16,916 nt of DNA from positions 1-16,916 of the forward strand of contig CAZTLW010000042.1 of assembly GCA_964614585.1 (NCBI GenBank), in the 5' to 3' direction. Below are positions 6,515 through 13,482 of the stretch, piece after piece. The position numbers and the translations under genes are program-made. Numbering within the stretch: the stretch's first letter is position 1; each line of letters starts with the position of its first letter. Source of the DNA: JAHEFX01 sp964614585. Lineage in GTDB: Bacteria > Actinomycetota > Acidimicrobiia > Spongiisociales > JAENVV01. The notes below the pieces were generated by a model. That model saw only the letters and a list, made by a program, of their open reading frames with translations. It searched no databases and had not been told where the DNA came from.

Positions 6515-6805
6515 GTGGACACCAGGGAGATGCTCACGTGGGCGACGGTCGTCGCCGCCATCGCCGGTGGGCTGACGATGGCCGTGATCGCCTACGGCTT
6601 CGGCATCGTGATCGGGATCGTGGCCGTCGGCTTCTTCCTGGCCGCGGTGGTGACCTCCCGGATGGAGAACCACAAACAGGTGGTGGCCTGGGGCACCGCC
6701 GTCGCCGTCGTGACCGTCGCCATCGGGCTCGTGCTGGTCGCGGTCTTCCGGGACTCCCGGGCAGCCGAGGCGGCTCTGTCTGCTCTGGCGGCGCTGGTGG
6801 CCTAG
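6515..6805 (+). CDS. Small two-helix membrane protein, hypothetical
   Basis: The 96-residue protein has an almost continuous hydrophobic stretch at about residues 8-47 (WATVVAAIAGGLTMAVIAYG, then FGIVIGIVAVGFFLAAVVTS). A short polar turn follows (RMENHKQ, 48-54), then another helix at about 57-77 and an Ala-rich tail. Three membrane helices are plausible. No family is recognised. GTG 6515 is preferred to an upstream in-frame ATG at 6422 because that extension is Gly/Arg-rich, runs through copy A of the palindromic repeat, and has no coding character, while a -10 box lies 6 bp before the GTG. The stop TAG lies in the CTAG that also holds the stop of the opposite-strand gene. Confidence 0.7.
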   Translation: MDTREMLTWATVVAAIAGGLTMAVIAYGFGIVIGIVAVGFFLAAVVTSRMENHKQVVAWGTAVAVVTVAIGLVLVAVFRDSRAAEAALSALAALVA

Positions 6806-7278
6806 ATGTCGGCGTCGACGTCGAGCAGTTCGTCGATGGCCATCAGGGCCCGCTGCTCCTCGGGGGTCACCCTCGTGCCACCGATCCCCAGGATCGACCC
6901 CTCCTTGGCGGCACGGGCGACCTCCACGGCCACCTCCCGGACCCAGGCCTTGTAGCCCTCCGCGACGCCCGGCTCGCACCTGGCGTCCACGACGCGGGCG
7001 GCCTCTCGGACCTCCGCCTCCAACGCGGGTCGATCCGTCGCGGCGGCGGCTGCGGTGTCGGGAGCCCGGGTCTCGTCGGTCATGTCGGCGACGAGGGCGG
7101 CGACCAGCTGGTGGCCCGCCCCGGCCAACTCGACGTGGCGGATGCCCTTCGCCATCGCCCGGAACTCGGCTCGCATGCTGCGGCGGTCGGTCTCGGCCGT
7201 GGCCACGAGGCTGCCTGCCGCGATCGGCGCCCGGAGCAGGGCCGTCCATTCGTCGCTGGTGAATTGATCCTTGGTCAT
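6802..7278 (-). CDS. Uncharacterised conserved protein with C-terminal LGIGGTRV motif
   Basis: The 158-residue soluble, mostly helical protein begins FTSDEWTALLRAPIAAGSLV (about residues 6-25), has an Ala-rich linker in the middle, and ends with AKEGSILGIGGTRVTPEEQR (about 125-144). I have a general recollection of this N- and C-terminal pattern in hypothetical proteins of actinobacteria and cyanobacteria, but no function is known to me. ATG 7278 gives the conserved N-terminus; an in-frame ATG at 7401 would overlap the acyltransferase gene extensively. It lies 19 bp after the acyltransferase stop on the same strand and is probably co-transcribed with it. Its stop shares the CTAG tetranucleotide with the convergent 6515 gene. 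Confidence 0.75.
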   Translation of the reverse strand: MTKDQFTSDEWTALLRAPIAAGSLVATAETDRRSMRAEFRAMAKGIRHVELAGAGHQLVAALVADMTDETRAPDTAAAAATDRPALEAEVREAARVVDARCEPGVAEGYKAWVREVAVEVARAAKEGSILGIGGTRVTPEEQRALMAIDELLDVDADI

Positions 7279-7297
7279 GTGAGGAATCCCGGGTCGG

Positions 7298-8596
7298 TCA
7301 GGTGGCGGGGACGCTATCGGATCCGCGACGCCGGGTGGGAAGCGCCCCGGCGGCCCACACCGAAACGAAGAACCCGACCACCCACGGCCACGTGACCCCA
7401 CCGAGGACCAGGGCCGCCACCGACGCGATGGCCCCGACGATGCCCACGGCCACCAGCCACCCCGGCCGCTCGACCATGCCGCGGCGACTGCGGGCCTCGA
7501 GCCCGGCGAGGGCGACGACGAGTGGGAGCGTCACGGCCGCGAGCCCGATGATCCACACCGGCCGGGTCCACCACCAGAGGTCGGAGAACGGCTCGATGGT
7601 GAGGAACCAGCCCCCGACGGCCAGGTCGAGGGCCGCCACGAGGATCATCACGGTCAGGTGCCAGGTGAACCACGTCATGACCACGGCTCCGCCGGCCACC
7701 ACCCACGTCCAGGTCCGGGTGCGCTCGAGCGCCCGCTGGAGCCGGGGGGCCACCAGACCGACCAGGCCCATCTGCATGGTGGCGAGGGCGAGGAGGATCG
7801 CCGTGGGCGGCTCGGTGTTGTTCAGCCCGGTCTGGGAGTCCAACCCGATCATGGGCAGCGGGTAGGGGCCCACCGTGACCCCGAGGATCAGGAGCCCCAG
7901 CCCGATGGGAGCCAGCCATCGGCCCACCGACGGCCGGCGCCAGTCGGCCATGCCGTAGCCGGCCTGGTGGATGGTGCCCCACATGAAGGCGAAGTTCGCC
8001 CACCCCAGCCACTCGGCCCCGGCGGTGAACCGGATGAGATCGACCATCAGCGTCAGGGCCACGCCGACCACGACGGTCCGCCACCCCCACCGCAGCCACC
8101 AACGGTGGGTCAGCGGGGCGAGGAGGACGATGCCGAGGTAGACGGCGATGAACCACAGCGGCACCAGTGCGCCCCGACCGGCGGCCAGGACCAGGCCGGG
8201 ATCGAGCCACAGGCGCAACAATGGTGCCAGCACCGCCCAGAACGCCACCAACAGCGAGATCGGGACGAGGAGCCGTCGGGCCCGGCGGCCCAACCACGCG
8301 CCGATCGTGTGCTCCGACTCGGCGTCGAGCAATGACCGTTGGTTGGCGAAGCCGCCGGCCAGGAAGAAGAGCGGCATGACCTGCAGGGCCCAGGTCAGCA
8401 GCTGGAGCGTGGGGTTGTCGTCGAGCGCGCTGGCGATGACCACGTCGCCGTCCGGGTCGATCCACAGGACCGCCATGAGCCAGTGGCCGACGACGACGAC
8501 GCCCATGGCGAAGACCCGAAGGGCGTCGACGAGTCGGTCCCGGTCGGGCGGGGTGCGTTCGGCTTCGGCGCGGGCTCGGGCGAGCATGGAGGTCAC
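7298..8596 (-). CDS. Membrane acyltransferase (acyltransferase 3 family)
   Basis: The 432-residue integral membrane protein has about ten helices. The N-terminal block DRLVDALRVFAMGVVVVGHW (about residues 20-39) matches the acyltransferase 3 pattern, with the conserved His38 proposed as catalytic. Further family features are PLFFLAGGFANQRSL and an RRARRLLVPISLLV segment with the conserved arginine pair. These enzymes transfer acyl groups to sugars, peptidoglycan, lipids or antibiotics at the membrane; the substrate here is unknown. GTG 8596 is chosen because AAAGGAG lies 4 bp upstream, a strong Shine-Dalgarno unusual in this window. ATG 8617/8620 lie before that site and ATG 8587 is farther from it. 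The gene shares a 91-bp divergent region with the 8688 gene and precedes the 6802-7278 gene in an apparent two-gene operon. Confidence 0.88.
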   Translation of the reverse strand: MTSMLARARAEAERTPPDRDRLVDALRVFAMGVVVVGHWLMAVLWIDPDGDVVIASALDDNPTLQLLTWALQVMPLFFLAGGFANQRSLLDAESEHTIGAWLGRRARRLLVPISLLVAFWAVLAPLLRLWLDPGLVLAAGRGALVPLWFIAVYLGIVLLAPLTHRWWLRWGWRTVVVGVALTLMVDLIRFTAGAEWLGWANFAFMWGTIHQAGYGMADWRRPSVGRWLAPIGLGLLILGVTVGPYPLPMIGLDSQTGLNNTEPPTAILLALATMQMGLVGLVAPRLQRALERTRTWTWVVAGGAVVMTWFTWHLTVMILVAALDLAVGGWFLTIEPFSDLWWWTRPVWIIGLAAVTLPLVVALAGLEARSRRGMVERPGWLVAVGIVGAIASVAALVLGGVTWPWVVGFFVSVWAAGALPTRRRGSDSVPAT

Positions 8597-8599
8597 GGG

Positions 8600-8606
8600 G
8601 CTCCTT
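8600..8606 (-). promoter_or_regulatory. Shine-Dalgarno deciding the acyltransferase start
   Basis: AAAGGAG on the minus strand lies just upstream of GTG 8596. It stands out because many neighbouring genes have no Shine-Dalgarno and appear leaderless. Confidence 0.65.
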
Positions 8607-8675
8607 TCGTCTCCCATCATCGTGTCCCGTCGGCGTCGTCGCCACCATCGGGGAGGTCACCGAGGGGTCTCGGGG

Positions 8676-8681
8676 TACCCT
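8676..8681 (+). promoter_or_regulatory. -10-like element, leaderless start of the 8688 gene
   Basis: TACCCT, then CGGACC (6 bp), then GTG 8688. The same box and spacing precede the histidine kinase at 4607. Confidence 0.5.
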
Positions 8682-8687
8682 CGGACC

Positions 8688-9110
8688 GTGCCCTCCGACG
8701 CGTGGCGCGAGCTCGCCGAGATCACCGACGCGCTGGCCGCCCTCCCCGACGATGCCTTCGCCGAACGAGCGGAGCTGCTGGCGCGTCGCGACCGGATCAG
8801 GGCGGAGGCACGCTCGGGTGCCTCGCCCGACCACGATCGGTCCACCGACGTCCTGCTTTCCGAGCTCGACGAGGTGACTCGCCGGGTTCGGGCCGTCATC
8901 GACCGGCGCATCAACCTCGTCTCCCAGGCCGGCTCGTCGTTGGCGTCGGGGGCCGGTGCCGACGGCTGGGGCGGGGTGGAGCTCAACCGGGCCATGGACG
9001 AGGCCGCCGGCCTCGACGGACTCCAGGCGCGAATGCGGCGCCTCCGTGCCGTGTTGGCCGACCGGGGAGTGCCACCCGAGCGGCTCAGTGGCGACGGCTC
9101 GGCTGGTTGA
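8688..9110 (+). CDS. Small helical hypothetical protein
   Basis: No family is recognised. The 140-residue protein is soluble, acidic and largely helical. A charged N-terminal helix pair (WRELAEITDALAALPDDAFA then RAELLARRDRIRAEARSG) suggests a coiled coil. A second helical block (LLSELDEVTRRVRAVIDRRI) follows, then a glycine-rich loop (SGAGADGWGG) and a C-terminal helix (DGLQARMRRLRAVLADRGV). GTG 8688 is chosen from the -10 box six bases upstream. The last 26 bp overlap the end of the TspO-like gene on the other strand. Third-position GC is high and uniform, supporting real coding. Confidence 0.75.
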   Translation: MPSDAWRELAEITDALAALPDDAFAERAELLARRDRIRAEARSGASPDHDRSTDVLLSELDEVTRRVRAVIDRRINLVSQAGSSLASGAGADGWGGVELNRAMDEAAGLDGLQARMRRLRAVLADRGVPPERLSGDGSAG

Positions 9111-9537
9111 GCTGCCAGAGGAAGAACACCACGGCGCCCATCCAGGTCAACCAGGCGAGTGAGGCGAGGGCCAGCCAGCCCGCCGGCTCGACGAACACCC
9201 AGAACGCGGCGGTGGCGATGCCGAGCGCGGCCCAGTCGACGCAGAGGACGGTGAACGCCGCCGAGAAGCGCTGGCGGCCGATGAGCATCGACCACCAGAG
9301 CGGGGCGATGGCCACGTGGACGAGCCATGTCACGATGCCCGCCCCCCAGCCGACCTCCTGCCATACGAGCCACGCCGCGATCCCCTCGATGGCGGCCACG
9401 AGGAGCGCCGACACGGCGGCCGGACGGGCGGGCGGCGCCCACTCGGGCCGCTCGAGGGCGTCCCACCACGCCCGGCGTTCGGGGCGCAGCAGCGGCAGGG
9501 GGCCGACGAGGAGGACGAGTGCGAAGACGGCGACCAC
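9085..9537 (-). CDS. TspO/MBR-family tryptophan-rich membrane protein
   Basis: The 150-residue, five-helix protein is unusually rich in tryptophan. It shows the family pattern AWWDALERPEWAPPARP (23-39), then EGIAAWLVWQE (51-61), LWWSMLIGRQRFSAAFTVLC (80-99), DWAALGIATAAFWVFVEPAG (101-120) and FFLWQLN (138-144). These align by eye with TspO helices 2-5 (W..L..P.W.PP; LW..LF.G; FW; W.LN). TspO proteins bind tetrapyrroles and cholesterol-like ligands and act in porphyrin or stress signalling; the role here is inferred. The PEWAPP loop is kept but the usual PVWT.LY after it is replaced by PAAVSALLVAAIEG, so it is a divergent member. GTG 9537 has CAGGAT 6 bp upstream, which may act as a -10 box or as an AGGA Shine-Dalgarno. 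It is divergent from the Nif3-like gene by 54 bp. Confidence 0.82.
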   Translation of the reverse strand: MVAVFALVLLVGPLPLLRPERRAWWDALERPEWAPPARPAAVSALLVAAIEGIAAWLVWQEVGWGAGIVTWLVHVAIAPLWWSMLIGRQRFSAAFTVLCVDWAALGIATAAFWVFVEPAGWLALASLAWLTWMGAVVFFLWQLNQPSRRH

Positions 9538-9543
9538 GGGTCC

Positions 9544-9549
9544 ATCCTG
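9544..9549 (-). promoter_or_regulatory. CAGGAT: -10-like box or ribosome-binding site of the TspO-like gene
   Basis: CAGGAT lies 6 bp before GTG 9537. It fits either the leaderless spacing used elsewhere in the window or an AGGA ribosome-binding site, and the sequence alone does not decide. Confidence 0.3.
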
Positions 9550-9578
9550 CCAGCGACCGCCGACCTCGCCGTCCGCCC

Positions 9579-9584
9579 TAGCCT
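9579..9584 (+). promoter_or_regulatory. -10-like element, leaderless start of the Nif3-like gene
   Basis: TAGCCT ends 7 bp before ATG 9592 and there is no Shine-Dalgarno. It would be the first promoter of the 9592-11611 gene run. Confidence 0.45.
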
Positions 9585-9591
9585 CGTCTCG

Positions 9592-10368
9592 ATGATCGTT
9601 GCCGACCTGGTGGAACACCTCGCCCCCGCCATCGAGGGTGCCGCCGAGTGGGACCCGGTCGGATTGCAGGTCGGCGACCCCACGGCCGAGGTGGGTTCGA
9701 TCGGCGTGTGCCACGAGGTCACGGACGTCACCGTCGAGCGGGCAGCCGGCCTCGACCTGCTCATTGCCTACCACCCCCTCCTGTTCCACCCGACCACCTC
9801 GTTCGTCGCCGGGCCCACCCCGGTGGGACGGGCGGTCCGACTCGTCGGATCCGGCACGGCCCTGTTCGTGGTCCACACCGGATGGGACACCCGTCCCGGT
9901 GGGACCGCCGATGCCCTCGCCGCCGCCCTGGGGCTCGGGGCCACCGTGCCATTCGCCCCGGTGTCCGATGCGCCGGGGGCGCCGGGACTGGGTCGGGTCG
10001 GCGACCTCCCCGAACCCACCACCCCGGCGGCACTGGCCACGACCGCCGAGGCCGTCCTCGGGGCGACGGCCCCCCGGGTCGCCGGCGATCCCGAGCGCCC
10101 GATCCGACGGATCGCCGTGCTGCCGGGCTCCGGCGCCGACGCGGTGGTCGGGGCCGCCGCGGCAGGCGCCGAGGCCCTCGTCACGGGCGACGTGTCCCAC
10201 CACCGGGCGACGGCGGCCCTCGACGCCGGCGTGTCGATCATCGACGTGGGCCACGCCCCGTCCGAGCGACCTGGCATGGCGGCGCTCGTACGATGGGTCG
10301 CCGAACTGGACGTCGCCCCCGTCGTCGACCTCACCGACATCGTCACCAGCCCCTGGGAGGGCCGTTGA
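9592..10368 (+). CDS. Nif3-like dinuclear metal centre protein
   Basis: The 258-residue protein is the short form of the Nif3/YbgI family (the long bacterial form, about 370, has an inserted domain). Motifs in order are WDPVGLQVGDP (20-30), LIAYHPLLFHP (57-67), LFVVHTGWDT (91-100), VTGDVSHHRA (197-206) and DVGHAPSE (218-225). Metal ligands would be His61, Asp99, His221 and Glu225, with His95 and His203/204 nearby. Most bacterial members have HHP at the first site; here it is Tyr60-His61, the form I recall from eukaryotic NIF3L1 proteins. The biochemical function is not settled, although the family has been linked to GTP cyclohydrolase-like and metal-dependent hydrolase roles. It is the first gene of a coupled set and its stop overlaps the next start (TTGA). 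Confidence 0.92.
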   Translation: MIVADLVEHLAPAIEGAAEWDPVGLQVGDPTAEVGSIGVCHEVTDVTVERAAGLDLLIAYHPLLFHPTTSFVAGPTPVGRAVRLVGSGTALFVVHTGWDTRPGGTADALAAALGLGATVPFAPVSDAPGAPGLGRVGDLPEPTTPAALATTAEAVLGATAPRVAGDPERPIRRIAVLPGSGADAVVGAAAAGAEALVTGDVSHHRATAALDAGVSIIDVGHAPSERPGMAALVRWVAELDVAPVVDLTDIVTSPWEGR

Positions 10369-11078
10369 GACAGCTCCACACGACCGCCGACCTCCTCGAC
10401 CTCCAGGAGCTCGACCTCCGCATCGACGAGTTGCTCGAACGGCGGGCCTCGTTGCCGGAGCTCGAGCGGTACCGGGCGACCCATGAGTCGCTCACCACGC
10501 TGGGCGCCGAGCATGCCGACCTGGCCGGGCGGCTGAAGTCGGCCTCCCGGGAGCTCGACCGCATCGATGGCGAGGTCGACCTCGCCCGCCGGAAGCTCGA
10601 GCAGGTGCAGGTGCAGATGTACTCCGGGGGCTCGAAGGCCAAGGAGGTCCAGCACCTCGGCATGGAGGTCGAGCAGCTGCAGCGGCAGATCTCCGACATG
10701 GAGGACACGGAGCTGGAGCTCATGGAGACCGTGGAGGAGCTCGAGCCGCAGGTGGCGGAACGGGCCGAGGCCATCGAGCGGCTCGAGGCCGAGAAGGCGC
10801 AGCTGGAGGCGGCCATCAAGGAGGCCTGGGCCGGCATCGACGCCGAGATCGGCCGCAAGGAGGCCCGCAAGGTCGAGGAGGTCGCCGGCATCGATCCCGA
10901 CTTGGTGGCCGTCTACGAGAAGCTGCGGGAGTCCCGCGGCGGGCGGGTGGTGGCCCCCCTGGAGGAGGGACGCACCTGTGGATCGTGCCACGTGGCGCTG
11001 TCGGTGGCCGAGGTCCACGGCCTCCGATCCGAGGAGCTGCCTCGCTGCGTCCACTGCGGGCGGCTCCTCGCACTCTGA
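10365..11078 (+). CDS. C4-type zinc ribbon coiled-coil protein
   Basis: The 237-residue protein is almost entirely a long antiparallel coiled coil (residues about 5-175, rich in Glu/Leu/Arg heptads). A hinge at YSGGSKAKEVQHLGMEVEQL (86-105) is typical of this family. It ends in a zinc ribbon TCGSCHVALS...RCVHCGRLL with Cys205/208 and Cys228/231. This matches the zf-RING_7/DUF164 family, which in many bacteria is encoded next to Nif3-like genes; it probably binds nucleic acid or a protein partner. The start is TTG 10365, overlapping the Nif3 stop as TTGA, with GGGAGG 5-10 nt upstream. The first in-frame ATG would delete conserved helix. Its stop overlaps the next gene (TGATG), so all three are translationally coupled. 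Confidence 0.92.
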   Translation: MRQLHTTADLLDLQELDLRIDELLERRASLPELERYRATHESLTTLGAEHADLAGRLKSASRELDRIDGEVDLARRKLEQVQVQMYSGGSKAKEVQHLGMEVEQLQRQISDMEDTELELMETVEELEPQVAERAEAIERLEAEKAQLEAAIKEAWAGIDAEIGRKEARKVEEVAGIDPDLVAVYEKLRESRGGRVVAPLEEGRTCGSCHVALSVAEVHGLRSEELPRCVHCGRLLAL

Positions 11079-11611
11079 TGTTCTTCTGGCACGTCGGCGC
11101 CTCGACGTTCCTCTTCCGCTGGATCTTCCGGGACCCGGCCGTCGACCTGCGTTTCCTCGCGGTGGGGGCGGTGCTCCCGAACCTCGTCGACCTGCCGCTG
11201 GCGCTCGCCCTCGGCTTCCCCGACGGCGCCCACCGGCTCTGGGCCCATGCCCTGGTGGTGCCGATCGCGCTCATGGTCGCCGTGTTGGTGGTGACCCGGC
11301 GGGGGCCCACCCGCAAGCGGTGGATGGCGTTGACGGTGGGCGTCTTCCTCCACCTCTTCCTCGACCAGATGTGGGCCCTGCCCGAGACGCTCCTCTGGCC
11401 GTTCCTGGGCACCGGCTTCTCGGACATGGGCGTGGCGTCGTTCGGGGACCTGGTCGACTCGGCCGTCGGCGTCTGGGCGGTCGTCGGCGAGGTCGTCGGC
11501 CTCGGCTACCTCGCCTTCGTCTGGGGCTGGGCGCCGCCCGAGGACCGGGCCGCCTTCGCCGCAACCGGAGTGCTCAGGTTGGGGGCGCCCCGGGACCCCG
11601 CGGCGGGTTGA
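11078..11611 (+). CDS. YdjM-like membrane-bound metal-dependent hydrolase
   Basis: The 177-residue membrane protein has four to five helices and the pattern of the YdjM/DUF457 hydrolase family: His5 near the N-terminus, VLPNLVDLP with Asp38, HRLWAH (His52, His57), and HLFLDQMW (His92, Asp96). These would coordinate a metal at the membrane surface. A LLWPFLG segment follows (about residues 105-111), also usual in the family. The substrate is unknown; phospholipid or isoprenoid-linked compounds are guesses. The ATG overlaps the zinc-ribbon stop by one base (TGATG). The last 38 bp overlap the 3' end of the TauE/SafE gene on the other strand, and the C-terminus is proline- and glycine-rich there, so the true end could be constrained by that overlap. 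Confidence 0.82.
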   Translation: MFFWHVGASTFLFRWIFRDPAVDLRFLAVGAVLPNLVDLPLALALGFPDGAHRLWAHALVVPIALMVAVLVVTRRGPTRKRWMALTVGVFLHLFLDQMWALPETLLWPFLGTGFSDMGVASFGDLVDSAVGVWAVVGEVVGLGYLAFVWGWAPPEDRAAFAATGVLRLGAPRDPAAG

Positions 11612-12386
11612 CCTGCGCCGGTGTCTTGCCGGCGGTCACCGCCAGCCGCACGGCAACCACCACCAACAGGACGCCGAAGGCGATCTGGAGGCGATCGGCG
11701 GGGATGGCCTGGGCGAGCAGGGCACCGCCGAACCCGCCGAGGAACGAACCGGCCGCCACCGACCACGCCACCCCCCAGCGCATGCGGCCGGCCCGGGCGT
11801 GGCCGATGGCGCCGATGACGGCCGCCGGGAGGATCGCCACGAGCGAGGTGCCCTGGGCCTTCTGCTGGACGAGGTCGAAGAGGATCACGAGCGCCGGTAC
11901 GTAGATGACGCCACCGCCGATGCCCAGGAGCGCCGCCAGGGCTCCTGCGACCAGGCCCACCGCGAGCAGCAGCAGGGTGGCGACGACGTCGAGGTCGAGC
12001 ACCGTGGCCGTCCCCGAGGCACCGGGGAGCAGCATCCGGACGGCGGCGGTGAGGACGACCACCACGAATGTCCACGCCAGCACGCGCTCGGGAACCCGGT
12101 CGGCGAAGTGGCTGCCGGCCCACGAACCGACGATGGCACCCACCGCCAGCACGAGTCCGCCGGCCCACGAGACGCGTTCGTTGGCGATGAACGGGACGAG
12201 GGCAGACACCGTGCCGACCGCGATCGCCACGAGGCTGACCGCGGCGGCCTGCAGCTGGGGGAGCCGCAGGAACATGACGAGGGCGGGGACGATGATGACG
12301 CCCCCGCCGATCCCGAACAGCCCTGCCACGACCCCGGCCGCGAGCCCGACGGCGGCGGCGAGGAGCAGGTGTCGGCGATCGGCCAT
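11574..12386 (-). CDS. TauE/SafE-family sulfite/organosulfur exporter
   Basis: The 270-residue membrane permease is built of two homologous halves, each opening with the family signature: AGLFGIGGGVIIVPAL (21-36) and AALLGIGGGVIYVPAL (151-166). Each signature is followed by about three more helices; total helices are about eight. Members export sulfite, sulfoacetate or related anions, or take up organosulfur compounds; the substrate is unknown here. The C-terminus (TAGKTPAQVNPPRGPGAPPT) is polar and overlaps the YdjM-like gene. ATG 12386 has AGGGAG about 6 bp upstream, but both the ribosome-binding site and the start lie in an inverted repeat (12385-12408). It lies 41 bp downstream of the F420-dependent oxidoreductase on the same strand and may be in its operon. 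Confidence 0.93.
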   Translation of the reverse strand: MADRRHLLLAAAVGLAAGVVAGLFGIGGGVIIVPALVMFLRLPQLQAAAVSLVAIAVGTVSALVPFIANERVSWAGGLVLAVGAIVGSWAGSHFADRVPERVLAWTFVVVVLTAAVRMLLPGASGTATVLDLDVVATLLLLAVGLVAGALAALLGIGGGVIYVPALVILFDLVQQKAQGTSLVAILPAAVIGAIGHARAGRMRWGVAWSVAAGSFLGGFGGALLAQAIPADRLQIAFGVLLVVVAVRLAVTAGKTPAQVNPPRGPGAPPT

Positions 12387-12408
12387 GGGTACTCCCTACG
12401 GTACCCAT
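12385..12408 (-). promoter_or_regulatory. Inverted repeat enclosing the TauE/SafE RBS and start codon
   Basis: On the minus strand ATGGGTAC (12408-12401) pairs with GTACCCAT (12392-12385) around CGTAGGGA. The loop carries the AGGGA core of the ribosome-binding site and the last two bases of the repeat are the AT of the ATG. It could be a translational control hairpin or an operator. The complementarity is exact; function is inferred. Confidence 0.5.
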
Positions 12409-12427
12409 CGGCTCGCCGTGCCCGGAA

Positions 12428-13420
12428 TCAGTCGGCGGCGAGCGCCCGCAGCGCCGGCAGCACCTCGGAGCCGAGCTGGGCGATGAGGCCCTCCTGGTCG
12501 AGCGATGCCATCTGGATCGTCACGATGTCGGCGCCCAGGTCGGCGACGAGCGGGCGGTACGTGTCGACGATCTCGTCGCTCGTGTACGACAGGGCATACC
12601 GGCCGAGCACCTCCTCGCGGGGCAGCTGGTCGGCCCTTTCTCGCAGCTCGGTGGGATCGACGGCCTCGAGGCGCCCCGGTGCCCGCAGACCCCGCCACGA
12701 GAAGAGCGCCTCCCAGGCCTCGTCCTCGTCGCGGGCGTGGATCGTCCATCGGGAGGCGGCCACGGTCGGGTCCGGCTTGCCGGCCTCGGCGGCGGCCTCC
12801 CGCAGGGGGTCGGTGACCCGCTCGATGGTCTCGGCGGGGTCCTTCACCGAGCAGATGACGCCGTCGGCCTTGGTGCCGGCCAGCGTCGCCGACTTCGGCC
12901 CGCCGGCGGCCATCCAGATCGGCACCCGCTCGATCGGGGGCGAGTACAGCCGCGCCCGGTCCGTCACGTAGTACTCGCCGTCGTAGGTCAGCTTCTCGCC
13001 GTCGAGGAGGGCCCGCATGATCTCGAGCGCCTCGGTCATGCGGGCGTTCCGCTCCGCGTAGGCGGGGAACTCGTAGCCGAGCGGTCCCTCGTTGATGTTC
13101 TCGCCGGTGCCGACGCCGAGGTTGAAGCGACCGCCCGACAGTCGGTCGAGGGTGGCGGCGGCCTGGGCCACGATCGCCGGGTGGAATCGGAAGAGGGGTG
13201 TGGTCACGGCCGTACAGAACTCCACCCGCTCGGTTGCCTGGGCCATCGCGGCGATCGTCGAGTAGGCGAAGCCCGACGCCGAGGCGTCGTCGACCCACGG
13301 GTGGAAGTGCTCGGAGACCATCAGCATGTCGAAACCCGCCTCCTCGGCGAGCACGGCGTGGCGGACGAGTTCCTCGGGCTGCCACTGCTCGTGGCCGGCG
13401 AAGTAGGCGAAGCGGGTCAT
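12428..13420 (-). CDS. F420-dependent LLM-class oxidoreductase (FGD-like)
   Basis: The 330-residue TIM-barrel enzyme of the luciferase-like monooxygenase fold most resembles F420-dependent glucose-6-phosphate dehydrogenase. Visible blocks are DMLMVSEHFHPW (31-42), TTPLFRFHPAIVAQAAATLD (73-92), GRFNLGVGTGENINE (97-111) and PIWMAAGGPKSA (167-178). In FGD the residues around SDHFHPW and GSGEALNE bind F420 and the hydride-transfer site. Here the pair is Glu37-His38 with Glu107. The Asp-to-Glu change and a different phosphate-binding region suggest an FGD-like enzyme of the TIGR03557 type rather than true FGD. Cofactor F420 is inferred from family. ATG 13420 has GGAG about 6 bp upstream. The gene is divergent from moxR across 171 bp that holds copy B of the 51-nt repeat. 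Confidence 0.9.
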   Translation of the reverse strand: MTRFAYFAGHEQWQPEELVRHAVLAEEAGFDMLMVSEHFHPWVDDASASGFAYSTIAAMAQATERVEFCTAVTTPLFRFHPAIVAQAAATLDRLSGGRFNLGVGTGENINEGPLGYEFPAYAERNARMTEALEIMRALLDGEKLTYDGEYYVTDRARLYSPPIERVPIWMAAGGPKSATLAGTKADGVICSVKDPAETIERVTDPLREAAAEAGKPDPTVAASRWTIHARDEDEAWEALFSWRGLRAPGRLEAVDPTELRERADQLPREEVLGRYALSYTSDEIVDTYRPLVADLGADIVTIQMASLDQEGLIAQLGSEVLPALRALAAD

Positions 13421-13482
13421 GGGATCTCCGGGGTTGGGGAGTCGTGGCTGGTCCGTGGGTGGGGGCCGAGTCTGCCAGAACG

